Part shown: one piece after another, positions 18,468 through 26,518 of the stretch
Numbering within the stretch: position 1 is the first letter of the stretch
Layout: each line of letters begins with the position of its first letter
Origin: Chloroflexi bacterium HGW-Chloroflexi-1
GTDB taxonomy: Bacteria; Chloroflexota; Anaerolineae; CG2-30-64-16
Assembly: GCA_002842085.1 (NCBI GenBank)
Contig: PHCA01000002.1
Location: forward strand, 1-37,501
Reading direction: 5' to 3'
Length of the DNA: 37,501 nucleotides
Translations under genes and position numbers: made by a program
The notes under the pieces: generated by a model
Database searches by the model: none
What the model saw: the letters and a program-made list of their open reading frames with translations, nothing else
Told to the model about the DNA's origin: nothing

Positions 18468-19478
18468 TCACAAAAACCGCCGGAGCAGACCGTACCCGGC
18501 TTCGCTCAGCTTCAGCAATCCTGGCGCGTGGACACAGATGTCCCGGCCGAAATTCACCAGTTCACCGCCAAACTTGGCCTTGAAATCGCGTACCCCGTAC
18601 GGTTCATCCGGCCGGCCCGCACCGCCAAAGTCAAAGACCTGGTAACCGTTGGCACTACCCCATTCCAGGACGTGCCACACCAGCAGGTCACCGGCCCGAT
18701 ACGCGGCGTAAGCCTTATCCACCCCCGTGTACCAGTAGATGATCGTGCCCTTGTACAGCAGCAAGGTCAGCGCGCCGGCCAGCGCACCCTCGGCTTTGAC
18801 CAACAAGATCTTGAACATCCCGGCCGGGTGCAACACGTCGAAGGCTGCGCGAAACAACGATTCGTCAGCCAACGGCACCTGGATGCGCTGGTAGACATCC
18901 TTCAGCAGCGCATAGGCTGGTCCCACCTGAGCAGCCTCAGTGACCTCTTCGATCAGCACGCCCAGCTTTTGGGCCTTGCGGATGTTGCGCTGGGCATTGG
19001 ACTTGATGTCCGCCCACAGCGCCGCGCTGGGCCGGGCCAGATCGATCAGGTAGTTCAAGTGTTCCTCGTGTGCGAACCCTGCTGCTCTCATCGTCGGGCG
19101 CAGCGCACCCAGGTCGTACGGGTTGCGTAGCTCCGTAAAGAGCGCACGATGGCGCACATGACGGGTGTAGACCACCAGCAACCGCCCCAACGCCTCTGTA
19201 CCCCCGGGTCCTGGCTCGGCGAGCACACTGCCGTAGACCACAGCCCGCGTGGTAAGCCGTCGCAGTGGCCCGCCGAGCACGGCGATTTCTACCGGCAGCA
19301 ACAGGGCGAGCACGCGGTCCGCGTCGACGGTCGCAGCCCACAGGGTAGGCCGGTACCCATCAGCGCGGGCGAAGACCTGGAACATCTCCGGCGTATGGAA
19401 GATATTGCCCTGGGGGTGCGTCTCGACGAAGCTGCGCCAGGCGGCAGCAGGCAGCAGATTGACGATCTCGATGCTCAT
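18468..19478 (-). CDS. FemAB-like GNAT-fold aminoacyl/acyltransferase (Acetyltransf_6 type)
   Basis: 336 residues with two GNAT-like halves, the layout of FemA/FemX and of FemAB-related proteins of exopolysaccharide loci. Visible features are PQGNIFHTPEMFQVF near the N-terminus, SNAQRNIRKAQKLGV in the middle, ALTLLLYKGTIIYWYTGVD, and the C-terminal VFDFGGAGRPDEPYGV with FKAKFGGELV. The start at 19478 has GGAGG just upstream. It lies 7 bp after the deacetylase gene. The same deacetylase-FemAB pairing occurs in exosortase-linked EPS clusters, but no PEP-CTERM protein or exosortase is seen here. The likely job is adding an amino-acyl or acyl group to an amino sugar exposed by deacetylation; the substrate is unknown. 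Confidence 0.84.
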   Translation of the reverse strand: MSIEIVNLLPAAAWRSFVETHPQGNIFHTPEMFQVFARADGYRPTLWAATVDADRVLALLLPVEIAVLGGPLRRLTTRAVVYGSVLAEPGPGGTEALGRLLVVYTRHVRHRALFTELRNPYDLGALRPTMRAAGFAHEEHLNYLIDLARPSAALWADIKSNAQRNIRKAQKLGVLIEEVTEAAQVGPAYALLKDVYQRIQVPLADESLFRAAFDVLHPAGMFKILLVKAEGALAGALTLLLYKGTIIYWYTGVDKAYAAYRAGDLLVWHVLEWGSANGYQVFDFGGAGRPDEPYGVRDFKAKFGGELVNFGRDICVHAPGLLKLSEAGYGLLRRFL

Positions 19479-19485
19479 GCGCCTC

Positions 19486-20766
19486 CTATGCTCCCACCAG
19501 GCGCAAGGCGTAATCCCATACGGTCAACGAGTCGATGTCTCCCGTCACTGCCAGCACGCTCTGCGCGTCGTCCGGCCAGCGCGCAAAGCGTACCAACGGG
19601 CCGGAGGACGCCTCGACATGAGCCAGCACCGCCAGGGCGTCTTCAGCCGAAAAGTTGGTCTGAGCCACAAACACAGTACAGTCGCCGGGCCGGTCGGTCA
19701 TCACAACAGCGTAACCTTCAGTTGCCAGGAATTGCGCCAACGCCGGCGATGCCGCGGGTGACACGCCTACGCAAGGACAGGCATCGGCCCCCAAGACAAA
19801 ATCCCGCCCCGGAGCAGGCTGATAACGCGCCTGGGACGTATCGTTGGCGCGCACTTGCAGCGAAGCGCGCGCCGGCCCTTCGGCACGAACCAGCCACCGG
19901 CCGGCCTCTGTCCGCGCCAGCGCCACACGACATGCCCGTTTCTCCTGCCACCAGGCCGCGATATCGCCCAAAGTAGCCAGCCAAACGGCCGGCCGCGCGG
20001 CGTGCGCCCGGGTCAGCACTGCCTCCAACGCCTCGGCGCACAAAAAGAAACGCTCCGGGTGAAGCTGCAACACGAACATCTCGCCGCGCGCGTGACATTG
20101 TTCGAACGCGGCCAGCCAAAGCGCTGCCTGCTGCGGCCCCTGGGTTAAGTCCAGGCGCTCCACCAGCATCTCGTCATCGGGGAAGGAGACCGGCAACTCC
20201 AATAGGCCGTCGACCCAACTCGGCAGAACCGGGACCGCCTCCGCAGGTTGCGGGCGGCAGAAGTCCAATAAGAGGCGGGCTTTGGCTGCCTGAGCTGGCG
20301 CCAGCGTGGCGAGATTCACCACCGGCCACAGGGCGCTCCGGCTGCTGTCGTAAGTGAAGCCAGCTTCGCCCAAGGCGGCGATCAGGCTCTCGTCCCAACG
20401 TAGATAGGGCGCGCGAAAGCCGGTAAAGGGCGTTCTTGTGGCCGTGAACAACGCCCGTGCCCGGCGCAACTCGGCAGCTTGCGCGGCCGGAGGCAGCAAG
20501 CTCATGTCAACGTGCCGATAACCATGCACAGCCAACTCGAGGCGTGCCGAGCCGGTTGCTAACGCCTGGAGCACCTTCGGGTTGCGACGCAACGTCAGCG
20601 CGGGCACCGGAAAAGTTACTGGCGCGTCGTAGCGCGCCAGCAACGCGGTAAAGGCGTGCAGCAACTGCACCATTTGCCCCGGGGTCAGCCCCACCCGTTC
20701 CACGATGGCCGGGCCGCGGCGAACGATATTGAGCGGACCTTTGGAGCGCAGCAGATGTCCCAGCAA
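19486..20766 (-). CDS. Polysaccharide deacetylase-family protein (NodB/CE4-like) with its Asp motif at the C-terminus
   Basis: 426 residues, TTG start at 20766 with AGGA nine bases upstream, 16 bp after the acyltransferase stop. The CE4-like metal motifs are HGYRH (His81, His85) and GFRAPYLRWD (Arg118-Tyr121), following TFPVPALTL at 51-59. The first NodB motif (TFDD), which should lie before TFPVP, is absent: the N-terminus is a helical stretch (GPLNIVRRGPAIVERVGLTP). Instead LAVTGDIDSLTVWDYALRL closes the protein at 405-423, with Asp410 and Asp412. Expected role: removing N-acetyl groups from an amino sugar of the polymer or its precursor. No signal peptide is seen, so a cytoplasmic site is likely. 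Confidence 0.8.
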   Translation of the reverse strand: MLGHLLRSKGPLNIVRRGPAIVERVGLTPGQMVQLLHAFTALLARYDAPVTFPVPALTLRRNPKVLQALATGSARLELAVHGYRHVDMSLLPPAAQAAELRRARALFTATRTPFTGFRAPYLRWDESLIAALGEAGFTYDSSRSALWPVVNLATLAPAQAAKARLLLDFCRPQPAEAVPVLPSWVDGLLELPVSFPDDEMLVERLDLTQGPQQAALWLAAFEQCHARGEMFVLQLHPERFFLCAEALEAVLTRAHAARPAVWLATLGDIAAWWQEKRACRVALARTEAGRWLVRAEGPARASLQVRANDTSQARYQPAPGRDFVLGADACPCVGVSPAASPALAQFLATEGYAVVMTDRPGDCTVFVAQTNFSAEDALAVLAHVEASSGPLVRFARWPDDAQSVLAVTGDIDSLTVWDYALRLVGA

Positions 20767-20782
20767 GTCGATTTGTCCTATC

Positions 20783-21355
20783 TCACGCCGGTGGATTGTC
20801 GTACGTCCGGTTGCAGCCGGTACAAACCAGTCCCACGCCAGTACCGGGGCGCAGCCGGCACCCGCACGCGCACACGTAACCGATCAAGCGCGCCGGGTTG
20901 TCGACCACCAGCCCGTGGGCCGGCACATCGCGCGTAACCACTGCGCCCGCGCCTACCATGGCAAACCGGCCAATGGTGACCCCTGGCAGCACAACCGAAC
21001 GCGCACCGATGGACGAGCCATAGCAGATGCGGATCGGCGCCACCTCCCAGTCGTCGTTGCCCTTCAGCGTGCCATCCGGGTTGATCGCGCGGGGATACAG
21101 GTCGTTGGTGAGCACAACGTGCGGCCCCAAAAACACACCCTCTTCAATGATCACGCCATGATACACCGAGCAGTTGTTCTGGATTTTGACCCGATCGCCG
21201 ATAGATACATCAAAGTCCACGTAGACGTTCTTGCCCAAAATGCACTCACAGCCGATGCGCGCGCCCTCGCGCACCTGGCACTGGTGCCAGATGGCGGTGT
21301 GGTCGCCGATTTCGGCCCTGGATGAGACATCGGCGGTGGGATGGATGCGAATCAT
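20783..21355 (-). CDS. WbpD/WlbB-like UDP-amino-sugar N-acetyltransferase (copy 2)
   Basis: 190 residues, closely similar along its length to the product at 700-1269. Shared stretches are IGKNVYVDFDVSIGDRVKIQ (IGKNVYIDFDVSIGNRVKIQ in copy 1), FLGPHVVLTNDLYPRAINPD and GAGAVVTRDVPAHGLVV. It is a left-handed beta-helix enzyme expected to acetylate the 3-amino group of a UDP-diamino sugar. The C-terminus has CxCxC (162, 164, 166) and CxxC (178, 181), a likely zinc ribbon. The ATG at 21355 is 3 bp after the stop of the matching GT4 gene, repeating the GT-acyltransferase order seen at the other end of the window. Two copies may serve two related sugars or reflect recent duplication. Confidence 0.88.
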   Translation of the reverse strand: MIRIHPTADVSSRAEIGDHTAIWHQCQVREGARIGCECILGKNVYVDFDVSIGDRVKIQNNCSVYHGVIIEEGVFLGPHVVLTNDLYPRAINPDGTLKGNDDWEVAPIRICYGSSIGARSVVLPGVTIGRFAMVGAGAVVTRDVPAHGLVVDNPARLIGYVCACGCRLRPGTGVGLVCTGCNRTYDNPPA

Positions 21356-21358
21356 GGA

Positions 21359-22528
21359 TCAAGCTCCTAACAGATGATCGACCAACCTCAGATAGCCGGC
21401 CTTCTCGTGCGCCCAGTTGTGTTCATCGATGAAGCGCCGAGCGTTTGCGGCCAACTGCGCGGCACGCATTGGGTCGCGATAAAGGGCCAAGATCTGGGTG
21501 GTCAGATCAGCCACGTTATCCGGCGCGAAGTACTGCACCATGTCATCAGCGAAGTACTCCGTCGTTGTCACCGTGCGCGATACCACTGCCGGGATGCCCA
21601 GCGCGACATATTCCAGAAGCTTTGTGGGCAGGCCGCAGTCGGTGAAGATATCCTTGCGCATGGGCACCACGCCCAGGTCAGCCCCTTGGATGGCCGCCGG
21701 GATTCGCTCCAAGGGCACGTAACCGTGAAAATGGGTGATGGAGTCCACGCCCAACTCACGGGCGAGCGCCTCCAGGGCCGGCTGCGTGTCGCCGAAGCCG
21801 ATAATGTCCAGGCGCAGGCCCGGAATTTCGCGCGCCAACTGCGGCAGCGCCCGGATGAGCAAATTGACGCCATAGCGATGGGGCAGCGTCCCGTGATAGA
21901 CCAGGCGGAGACCATTGGGTTTAGGTTGCAGGGCAACCGCGCCAAAAAATCGGTCGTCGGGGCAATTCATGACGATGGTGAGCTTCTCTGCCGGCACGCC
22001 ACGGCCGGTAAGCACGTTGAAGGCATGGGTGGTGCAGCAGGTGATCCCGTGTGCATAGCGGCAGGCCCATCGCTCACTGGCATACAAGGTGCGGCCCAGC
22101 AGGTGATCCGGCGCGGCGTTGAAACGTGACATGAACAGTTCCGGGGCCAGGTCACGCACATCGTACAGGATACGCGCTCCCAAAATCCGCGGGACCAAGC
22201 TGGCGAAAGCCAGTACATCCGGGGGGTTGTGTACCTGCACCATGTCATAACGTCGACGCAAGTGTTCTCTTGCCACGCGCCAGGCCGCCAACAGGAAGAA
22301 CTGCAGGTACTCACGCAGATAGACCAACGCGCCCGCGCCGGGGTGACGCGCAACAGGCAGCCGACGGATGGCGACGCCGTTGACCACGGCCTGCACCGGC
22401 TCATCCCCTTCGCGCAGGCAGAAAACATCCACTGCGTATCCCTGCTCCGCGCAAGCCTCGGCCATGCGCCGGGCGCGCGGCTCGACGGGGTAACGGCTGT
22501 GGGTGATGACAGCAATGCGTTTGGTCAT
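21359..22528 (-). CDS. GT4-family glycosyltransferase (intact paralogue of the broken gene at 1266-2340)
   Basis: GT-B fold transferase of 389 residues. The true start is the ATG at 22528 (MTKRIAVITHSRYPVEPRAR), overlapping the upstream stop as ATGA; an 18-residue longer frame is not needed. The N-terminal acceptor domain includes VHNPPDVLAFASLVPRILG and VRDLAPELF. The C-terminal nucleotide-sugar domain has LRLVYHGTLPHRYGVNLLI, FHGYVPLERIPAAIQGADLG and GLPTKLLEYVALGIPAV, the last with the conserved Glu. It ends EHNWAHEKAGYLRLVDHLL. It probably adds one sugar of the lipid-linked repeat unit. Donor not predictable; adjacency to the WbpD-like gene suggests the diacetamido sugar. Confidence 0.87.
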   Translation of the reverse strand: MTKRIAVITHSRYPVEPRARRMAEACAEQGYAVDVFCLREGDEPVQAVVNGVAIRRLPVARHPGAGALVYLREYLQFFLLAAWRVAREHLRRRYDMVQVHNPPDVLAFASLVPRILGARILYDVRDLAPELFMSRFNAAPDHLLGRTLYASERWACRYAHGITCCTTHAFNVLTGRGVPAEKLTIVMNCPDDRFFGAVALQPKPNGLRLVYHGTLPHRYGVNLLIRALPQLAREIPGLRLDIIGFGDTQPALEALARELGVDSITHFHGYVPLERIPAAIQGADLGVVPMRKDIFTDCGLPTKLLEYVALGIPAVVSRTVTTTEYFADDMVQYFAPDNVADLTTQILALYRDPMRAAQLAANARRFIDEHNWAHEKAGYLRLVDHLLGA

Positions 22529-23547
22529 ATCACTTTCCGATACACCGCCTCGATCTTCTCGGCCACTCCATCTAACGACCACGGCAGGATGCGCGCCCGG
22601 CTGGTCGACCGCGCGCGGCGAGTCAATGACTGTGCCAACTTATCGGCCAGGTCTTCCTCGGTCGCTGCGGCGATGTGGCAACCTGCCAGTCCATCCAGCA
22701 ACTCCGGCACGTCACCCACATCGGTGGAAACCACCGGTAAATCGCACGCCAACGCTTCCCGCACCACCATGGGGGAACCCTCGGCGGTGGAGGCCAGCAC
22801 CAGCACGTCGCAGGCGCTCATATACAGCGGAATGCGCTCGCGCGGTTCTCCGTGTACCAGCAGCAGCCGAGCAGCCGGTAAGCGCACCTGCAACCGGGCC
22901 ACGGCGGCCTGGATCAAGGGGATGCGTTTTTCGGGCCGCGGGTCGCCGACGAAGAGCACCAACGGCGTGTCTGCGGGCAAGCCCAGCGCCTGGCGCGCTA
23001 TATCACGCGGCAGGGGTCGAAACAGGTCGGTATCCACGCCGCAAGGGATCACCTCCTGGCGCACGCCGGGCAACGCCGCGGCGACCCGCGACGATGTTGC
23101 GATGGTATACGCCGTCCGTCGACTCGTCCAGCGGCACAGCGGCGCGGTCCAACCCTGCTGCGCCTCGATGCCGTGCTGGGTGACCACGATGGGTAGCTGG
23201 CACCGGGCCATGGCCGTGCTGGCGATGGTCAGCATGGCGCTGAACACATAATGCGCGTGGATCAGGCCGTAGGGCGCCGATAGCGCGATCCGTCGCACGT
23301 CGGACAGGCCGCTCGCATAATTTATCTTGCTGCCTGGGCCGTCCACGAACAGCACGTCTAGCACCAAGCCGCGGCACCGCAGCGATGCGACCTGTTCGGC
23401 AACGAACGAGCCCATCACTGGCCGATCGGCCGTCGGGAACATATTGGTCACCACCAGCACGCGCAGCGGAGCCACCTGGACAGCGATAGGAGTGACATCT
23501 GATGGCTGGCGATAAAACGCGCCGCTGGAGAGCCGAGCTACGTTCAT
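22525..23547 (-). CDS. GT4-family glycosyltransferase
   Basis: 340 residues, ATG at 23547 overlapping the upstream stop (ATGA) and itself overlapping the next gene by the same 4 bases. N-terminal domain: VAPLRVLVVTNMFPTADRPV then MGSFVAEQVASL, with IHAHYVFSAM and PIVVTQHGIEA. C-terminal domain: VLFVGDPRPEKRIPLIQAAV and the E-x7-E donor motif in AEGSPMVVREALACDLPVVS, followed by TDVGDVPELL. It is expected to work in the cytoplasm on the undecaprenyl-linked oligosaccharide. The first 25 residues are extra relative to the usual start at LRVLVVT and may indicate a later true start. Confidence 0.86.
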   Translation of the reverse strand: MNVARLSSGAFYRQPSDVTPIAVQVAPLRVLVVTNMFPTADRPVMGSFVAEQVASLRCRGLVLDVLFVDGPGSKINYASGLSDVRRIALSAPYGLIHAHYVFSAMLTIASTAMARCQLPIVVTQHGIEAQQGWTAPLCRWTSRRTAYTIATSSRVAAALPGVRQEVIPCGVDTDLFRPLPRDIARQALGLPADTPLVLFVGDPRPEKRIPLIQAAVARLQVRLPAARLLLVHGEPRERIPLYMSACDVLVLASTAEGSPMVVREALACDLPVVSTDVGDVPELLDGLAGCHIAAATEEDLADKLAQSLTRRARSTSRARILPWSLDGVAEKIEAVYRKVI

Positions 23548-25427
23548 GATTCAGGCCGCCTGGTCGCGTCCTCTGCGCTGCACGGCTTCTCGCTGTCCCC
23601 TAAGGCCGTTTGCCAATCCACGGTCAGCGGCCTGGGATTGGTCCAAAAGAACGCGTTCAGCAGCGTGCGATGCGCGTCCAGGTATTCGCGCAGAACCCCA
23701 GTCACCAGGCATGCGCTGATGACGTCGGGCGGCAGCGTCCCATCGATGCGGCTTGCGCCCAACTCGGCCGCCAGCGCAGGCAGCAGCTCAGCCTGCCTGG
23801 CCAGATGTGCAGCCGACTCCTCGCCACCCCCTCGCGCTGCCGCGACCGCAACGGGCACATCCAGCCAAAAGCTGTGGCGCGGGGTCGGCGCCAGGAAACG
23901 GAGCCAACGACCCGCTGCGCTGCGAGCGACATTGGGCCGTCCCAACCGTGCGCCCAACTCAGCCAGCGCCGAAAGGAGGTAACGATCGGCCACCACCACT
24001 TCCCCGCGCAGCAGCGGCCAGCGGATGCCGCCAAGATAGCGGACGCCCAGCTCCAACGCGATCAGCCACGGCCACAGGCGCTGCACCAGTGGATGTGAGA
24101 ACAGCACGGCCCGCCCAGCTTCGCGCGGTGCGCCTGATGCCCCTTCGGCTGGCTCTTCGGAGGTCAGCGCCCCGCGAAGATCGCGCCTGGAACGACTCAA
24201 CACGCGCTTACCCAGGCGCAGGAACGGCTGTAACGCGTCCGAGCTGCCCCCGCGCGACCACACGATGCGGTGCCGTACCGCAGCGCCGGTGAGCGCCCGG
24301 TCCAGGAGTTGCGTCTGCAGCGACTTGCCGCATCCGTCCAACCCGTCCAGGGCGATCAACATGGGGCGTTGGCTCCGCAGGCGGAGGCGGAGGCGCGTGC
24401 CGGCCAGGGTGTGAAAAACGGTATCTCGCAGCCGCCCTCGCAACAGCAAGGTCGTGTCGGCCAACATCTTCGCGTAAAACAGGCGCTTGCTCTCGACAAA
24501 CGAGATGCGCAGCGGCGTAGCCCGGAGGTCACCAGAGGATGCTTCCACGTAGGCCCGCAGCCGAGGCGGCAACTCGCGCCAGGCGTGCTCCAGCAGCGCA
24601 GCGGGCAACGTTCGGACGCCGTAGAGCGTCTCTTCAAAACGGTCACACAACACCAACCCGAACCACAGGCCATCAGCCCATCCTTTGCGGCGCGCCATCG
24701 CGATGGCTCGTTCCCAATCTACTTCCAGCCGGCTGGCCGCGTACAGCACCTTTGCCAGCTCCGACAGCTTCAAACTCTTGTTCTCATAGATGGCGTGGGC
24801 CAGCGTGATCAGCACTGCGTCGCCCGCGGCAGGAACGGCTGCCAGCGCCGTATCAGGTGCGAGACGGCTGTGCTGCCAGACCTCTGCCTCGTCCAAGAAT
24901 GACACGGTCCACTCTAGCCGCCCATGCACATGAATATCAAACGCGCTTTCACCCAGGTGAAAGCGGCGGAACAGGAATTTGTTCGGTTCCTCGATGTGGC
25001 GCAGCTCCACGTAACCCAAGTCGCGCACGATCTTGCGCGCCGCGTCCTGTTGGGCCTGCGGTACCAGGACATCTAGATTGCTGCTGGTATAGGCGAAGGT
25101 CGGCTGTGGGCCCAAGGCTTTGACAAAGAGCGCCGGGATGCCGGCGGCCTGCCACCGGGCCACGATCTCGCCGAAGGCCACCTCCTGGCAAGCCAGGTCG
25201 CGCCGGTCCTCGTCCAGTGCGGCGGCAAAAGCTGGCGTCGCTAACAGGGCCGCCGCGTCCGGACGCGGGTCGCCCGCCAGGGTCAGCAGGGGAACGCTGT
25301 TCCGGCGCAACAGTCTTACGACAGCGGCAGCATCGACTTCCTGGGGGCCGGGCGCGGCCGGACCGCCCCACCAGCCGGCCAGCAAGTAGGCAGCCCATGT
25401 TAGTTGCGTAAACGAAAAATCACTCAC
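23544..25427 (-). CDS. Fusion of nucleotidyltransferase-like (NTP_transf_5 type) and thymidylate-kinase-like P-loop domains
   Basis: 627 residues from the GTG at 25427, chosen because GAGG lies six bases upstream; the longer frame to 25535 would run into the preceding gene. Residues about 1-330 resemble uncharacterised nucleotidyltransferases of polysaccharide loci (IPALFVKALGPQPTFAY, SSNLDVLVPQ, FDIHVHGRLEW); one Asp of the usual DxD appears as Asn. From about 355 there is a kinase-like domain with Walker A GLDGCGKS (about 361-368) and VVADRYLLSALAELG (about 480), the DRY motif of thymidylate kinases. Substrate unknown; context suggests phosphorylation or nucleotidyl transfer to a sugar, lipid or protein in polymer assembly rather than dTMP metabolism. 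Confidence 0.8.
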   Translation of the reverse strand: MSDFSFTQLTWAAYLLAGWWGGPAAPGPQEVDAAAVVRLLRRNSVPLLTLAGDPRPDAAALLATPAFAAALDEDRRDLACQEVAFGEIVARWQAAGIPALFVKALGPQPTFAYTSSNLDVLVPQAQQDAARKIVRDLGYVELRHIEEPNKFLFRRFHLGESAFDIHVHGRLEWTVSFLDEAEVWQHSRLAPDTALAAVPAAGDAVLITLAHAIYENKSLKLSELAKVLYAASRLEVDWERAIAMARRKGWADGLWFGLVLCDRFEETLYGVRTLPAALLEHAWRELPPRLRAYVEASSGDLRATPLRISFVESKRLFYAKMLADTTLLLRGRLRDTVFHTLAGTRLRLRLRSQRPMLIALDGLDGCGKSLQTQLLDRALTGAAVRHRIVWSRGGSSDALQPFLRLGKRVLSRSRRDLRGALTSEEPAEGASGAPREAGRAVLFSHPLVQRLWPWLIALELGVRYLGGIRWPLLRGEVVVADRYLLSALAELGARLGRPNVARSAAGRWLRFLAPTPRHSFWLDVPVAVAAARGGGEESAAHLARQAELLPALAAELGASRIDGTLPPDVISACLVTGVLREYLDAHRTLLNAFFWTNPRPLTVDWQTALGDSEKPCSAEDATRRPES

Positions 25428-25455
25428 ACCATACCTCAAAACAAGCCCAGGGGTT

Positions 25456-26505
25456 TCAGCTCCTGGAAGCAGGCGGCAAGGCATCCAAGATGCGCTGCCC
25501 CGCTGCCTCCCAACTGAACGGCAGCGCCAGGTCACGAGTGGCGGGGTGCGCCGCCTTCAGGCGCATAAGCCCGGCGCGCAGCCCCGGCACATCATCGTAG
25601 AATATCACATCCGGCCGGTCGGGCCACAGATCGGGCAAGGCGCCGAAGCGCGTGGCCAGGATCGGCAGGTTGCACGCGGCAGCCTCCAGCACCGACAGCG
25701 GCAAATCGATGCTGCCGGGCTCGGTCGGATCGGGCGGCGTCGGGAACAGGTAGGCGTCAGCGAGCTGGTAAGCCTCGCGCACGTCTGGCAGATAGGCAGT
25801 GACCAGGTACACGCCCGCAGCCCGTAGCTCATCGGCCAGTGCGGCATCCTGGGGCGTGCTGGTGCTGGCAACCAGCACCGGATAGGCCAGGTCGGCCAGC
25901 GCGGCAAGGGCGGCTACGCCGCGGCGCCGGTTGAGGTGCCCCACGTGTACAACCACCCAGGCATCGGCTGGGATGCCGTGTTGGGCACGCAGCACAGCGC
26001 GCTGCTGGGGCGAGACTGGGTGAAAAGCATCTGCATCCACGCCCGGCAGCACGCGCACAACCCGCCAACCCAACGCACAGGCCTGCATCTCGGTAGTTAA
26101 CGACTGGACCACGCACAGGTCGGGGCGGATCAGTCTGCCGACCCACCGGGCAAAGGGGCTATGCCGCCGGCCCTGAGTTGCAATCAGCGCCACAGGCGCG
26201 CCGTTTGCGTGATGCTTCAGCACCCGGCTGCGGATGGCGCTGGCGACAGTCAGAGACGCCGTAGGCACGTAGCACACTGCCTGGGGTCGAAACCTGGCGA
26301 TGCGTTGCGCCAGCGGCCGCGACCAGAGCAGACGGCCCGCCGGCTGGTTGGTCACTTGCTGCTCAGGCCAATCGGCTCCGTCGGTGGTCAGCGCCAACAC
26401 AGCGTGACCCTTGCGCCGCAACGCGGCCGCCAGGCTCAAAGCTAGATTTTTGATGCCCTCATCGGGTGGCGGCGCCAGGCGCTCGCTGAAGACTAGCACG
26501 CGCAT
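25456..26505 (-). CDS. GT4-family glycosyltransferase
   Basis: 349 residues, MRVLVFSERLAPPPDEGIKN at the N-terminus, typical of the acceptor domain of GT-B enzymes. The C-terminal donor domain shows WVVVHVGHLNRRRGVAAL, LVTAYLPDVREAYQLADAYL and PGSIDLPLSVLEAAACNLPI, followed by TRFGALPDLW. The spacing around the conserved Glu is slightly longer than the standard E-x7-E. The gene sits between two other transferase-linked genes, 13 bp after one and 28 bp before the fusion gene, with no promoter visible, so it is part of the same operon. Confidence 0.85.
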   Translation of the reverse strand: MRVLVFSERLAPPPDEGIKNLALSLAAALRRKGHAVLALTTDGADWPEQQVTNQPAGRLLWSRPLAQRIARFRPQAVCYVPTASLTVASAIRSRVLKHHANGAPVALIATQGRRHSPFARWVGRLIRPDLCVVQSLTTEMQACALGWRVVRVLPGVDADAFHPVSPQQRAVLRAQHGIPADAWVVVHVGHLNRRRGVAALAALADLAYPVLVASTSTPQDAALADELRAAGVYLVTAYLPDVREAYQLADAYLFPTPPDPTEPGSIDLPLSVLEAAACNLPILATRFGALPDLWPDRPDVIFYDDVPGLRAGLMRLKAAHPATRDLALPFSWEAAGQRILDALPPASRS

Positions 26506-26518
26506 GCTGAAGACGCCC

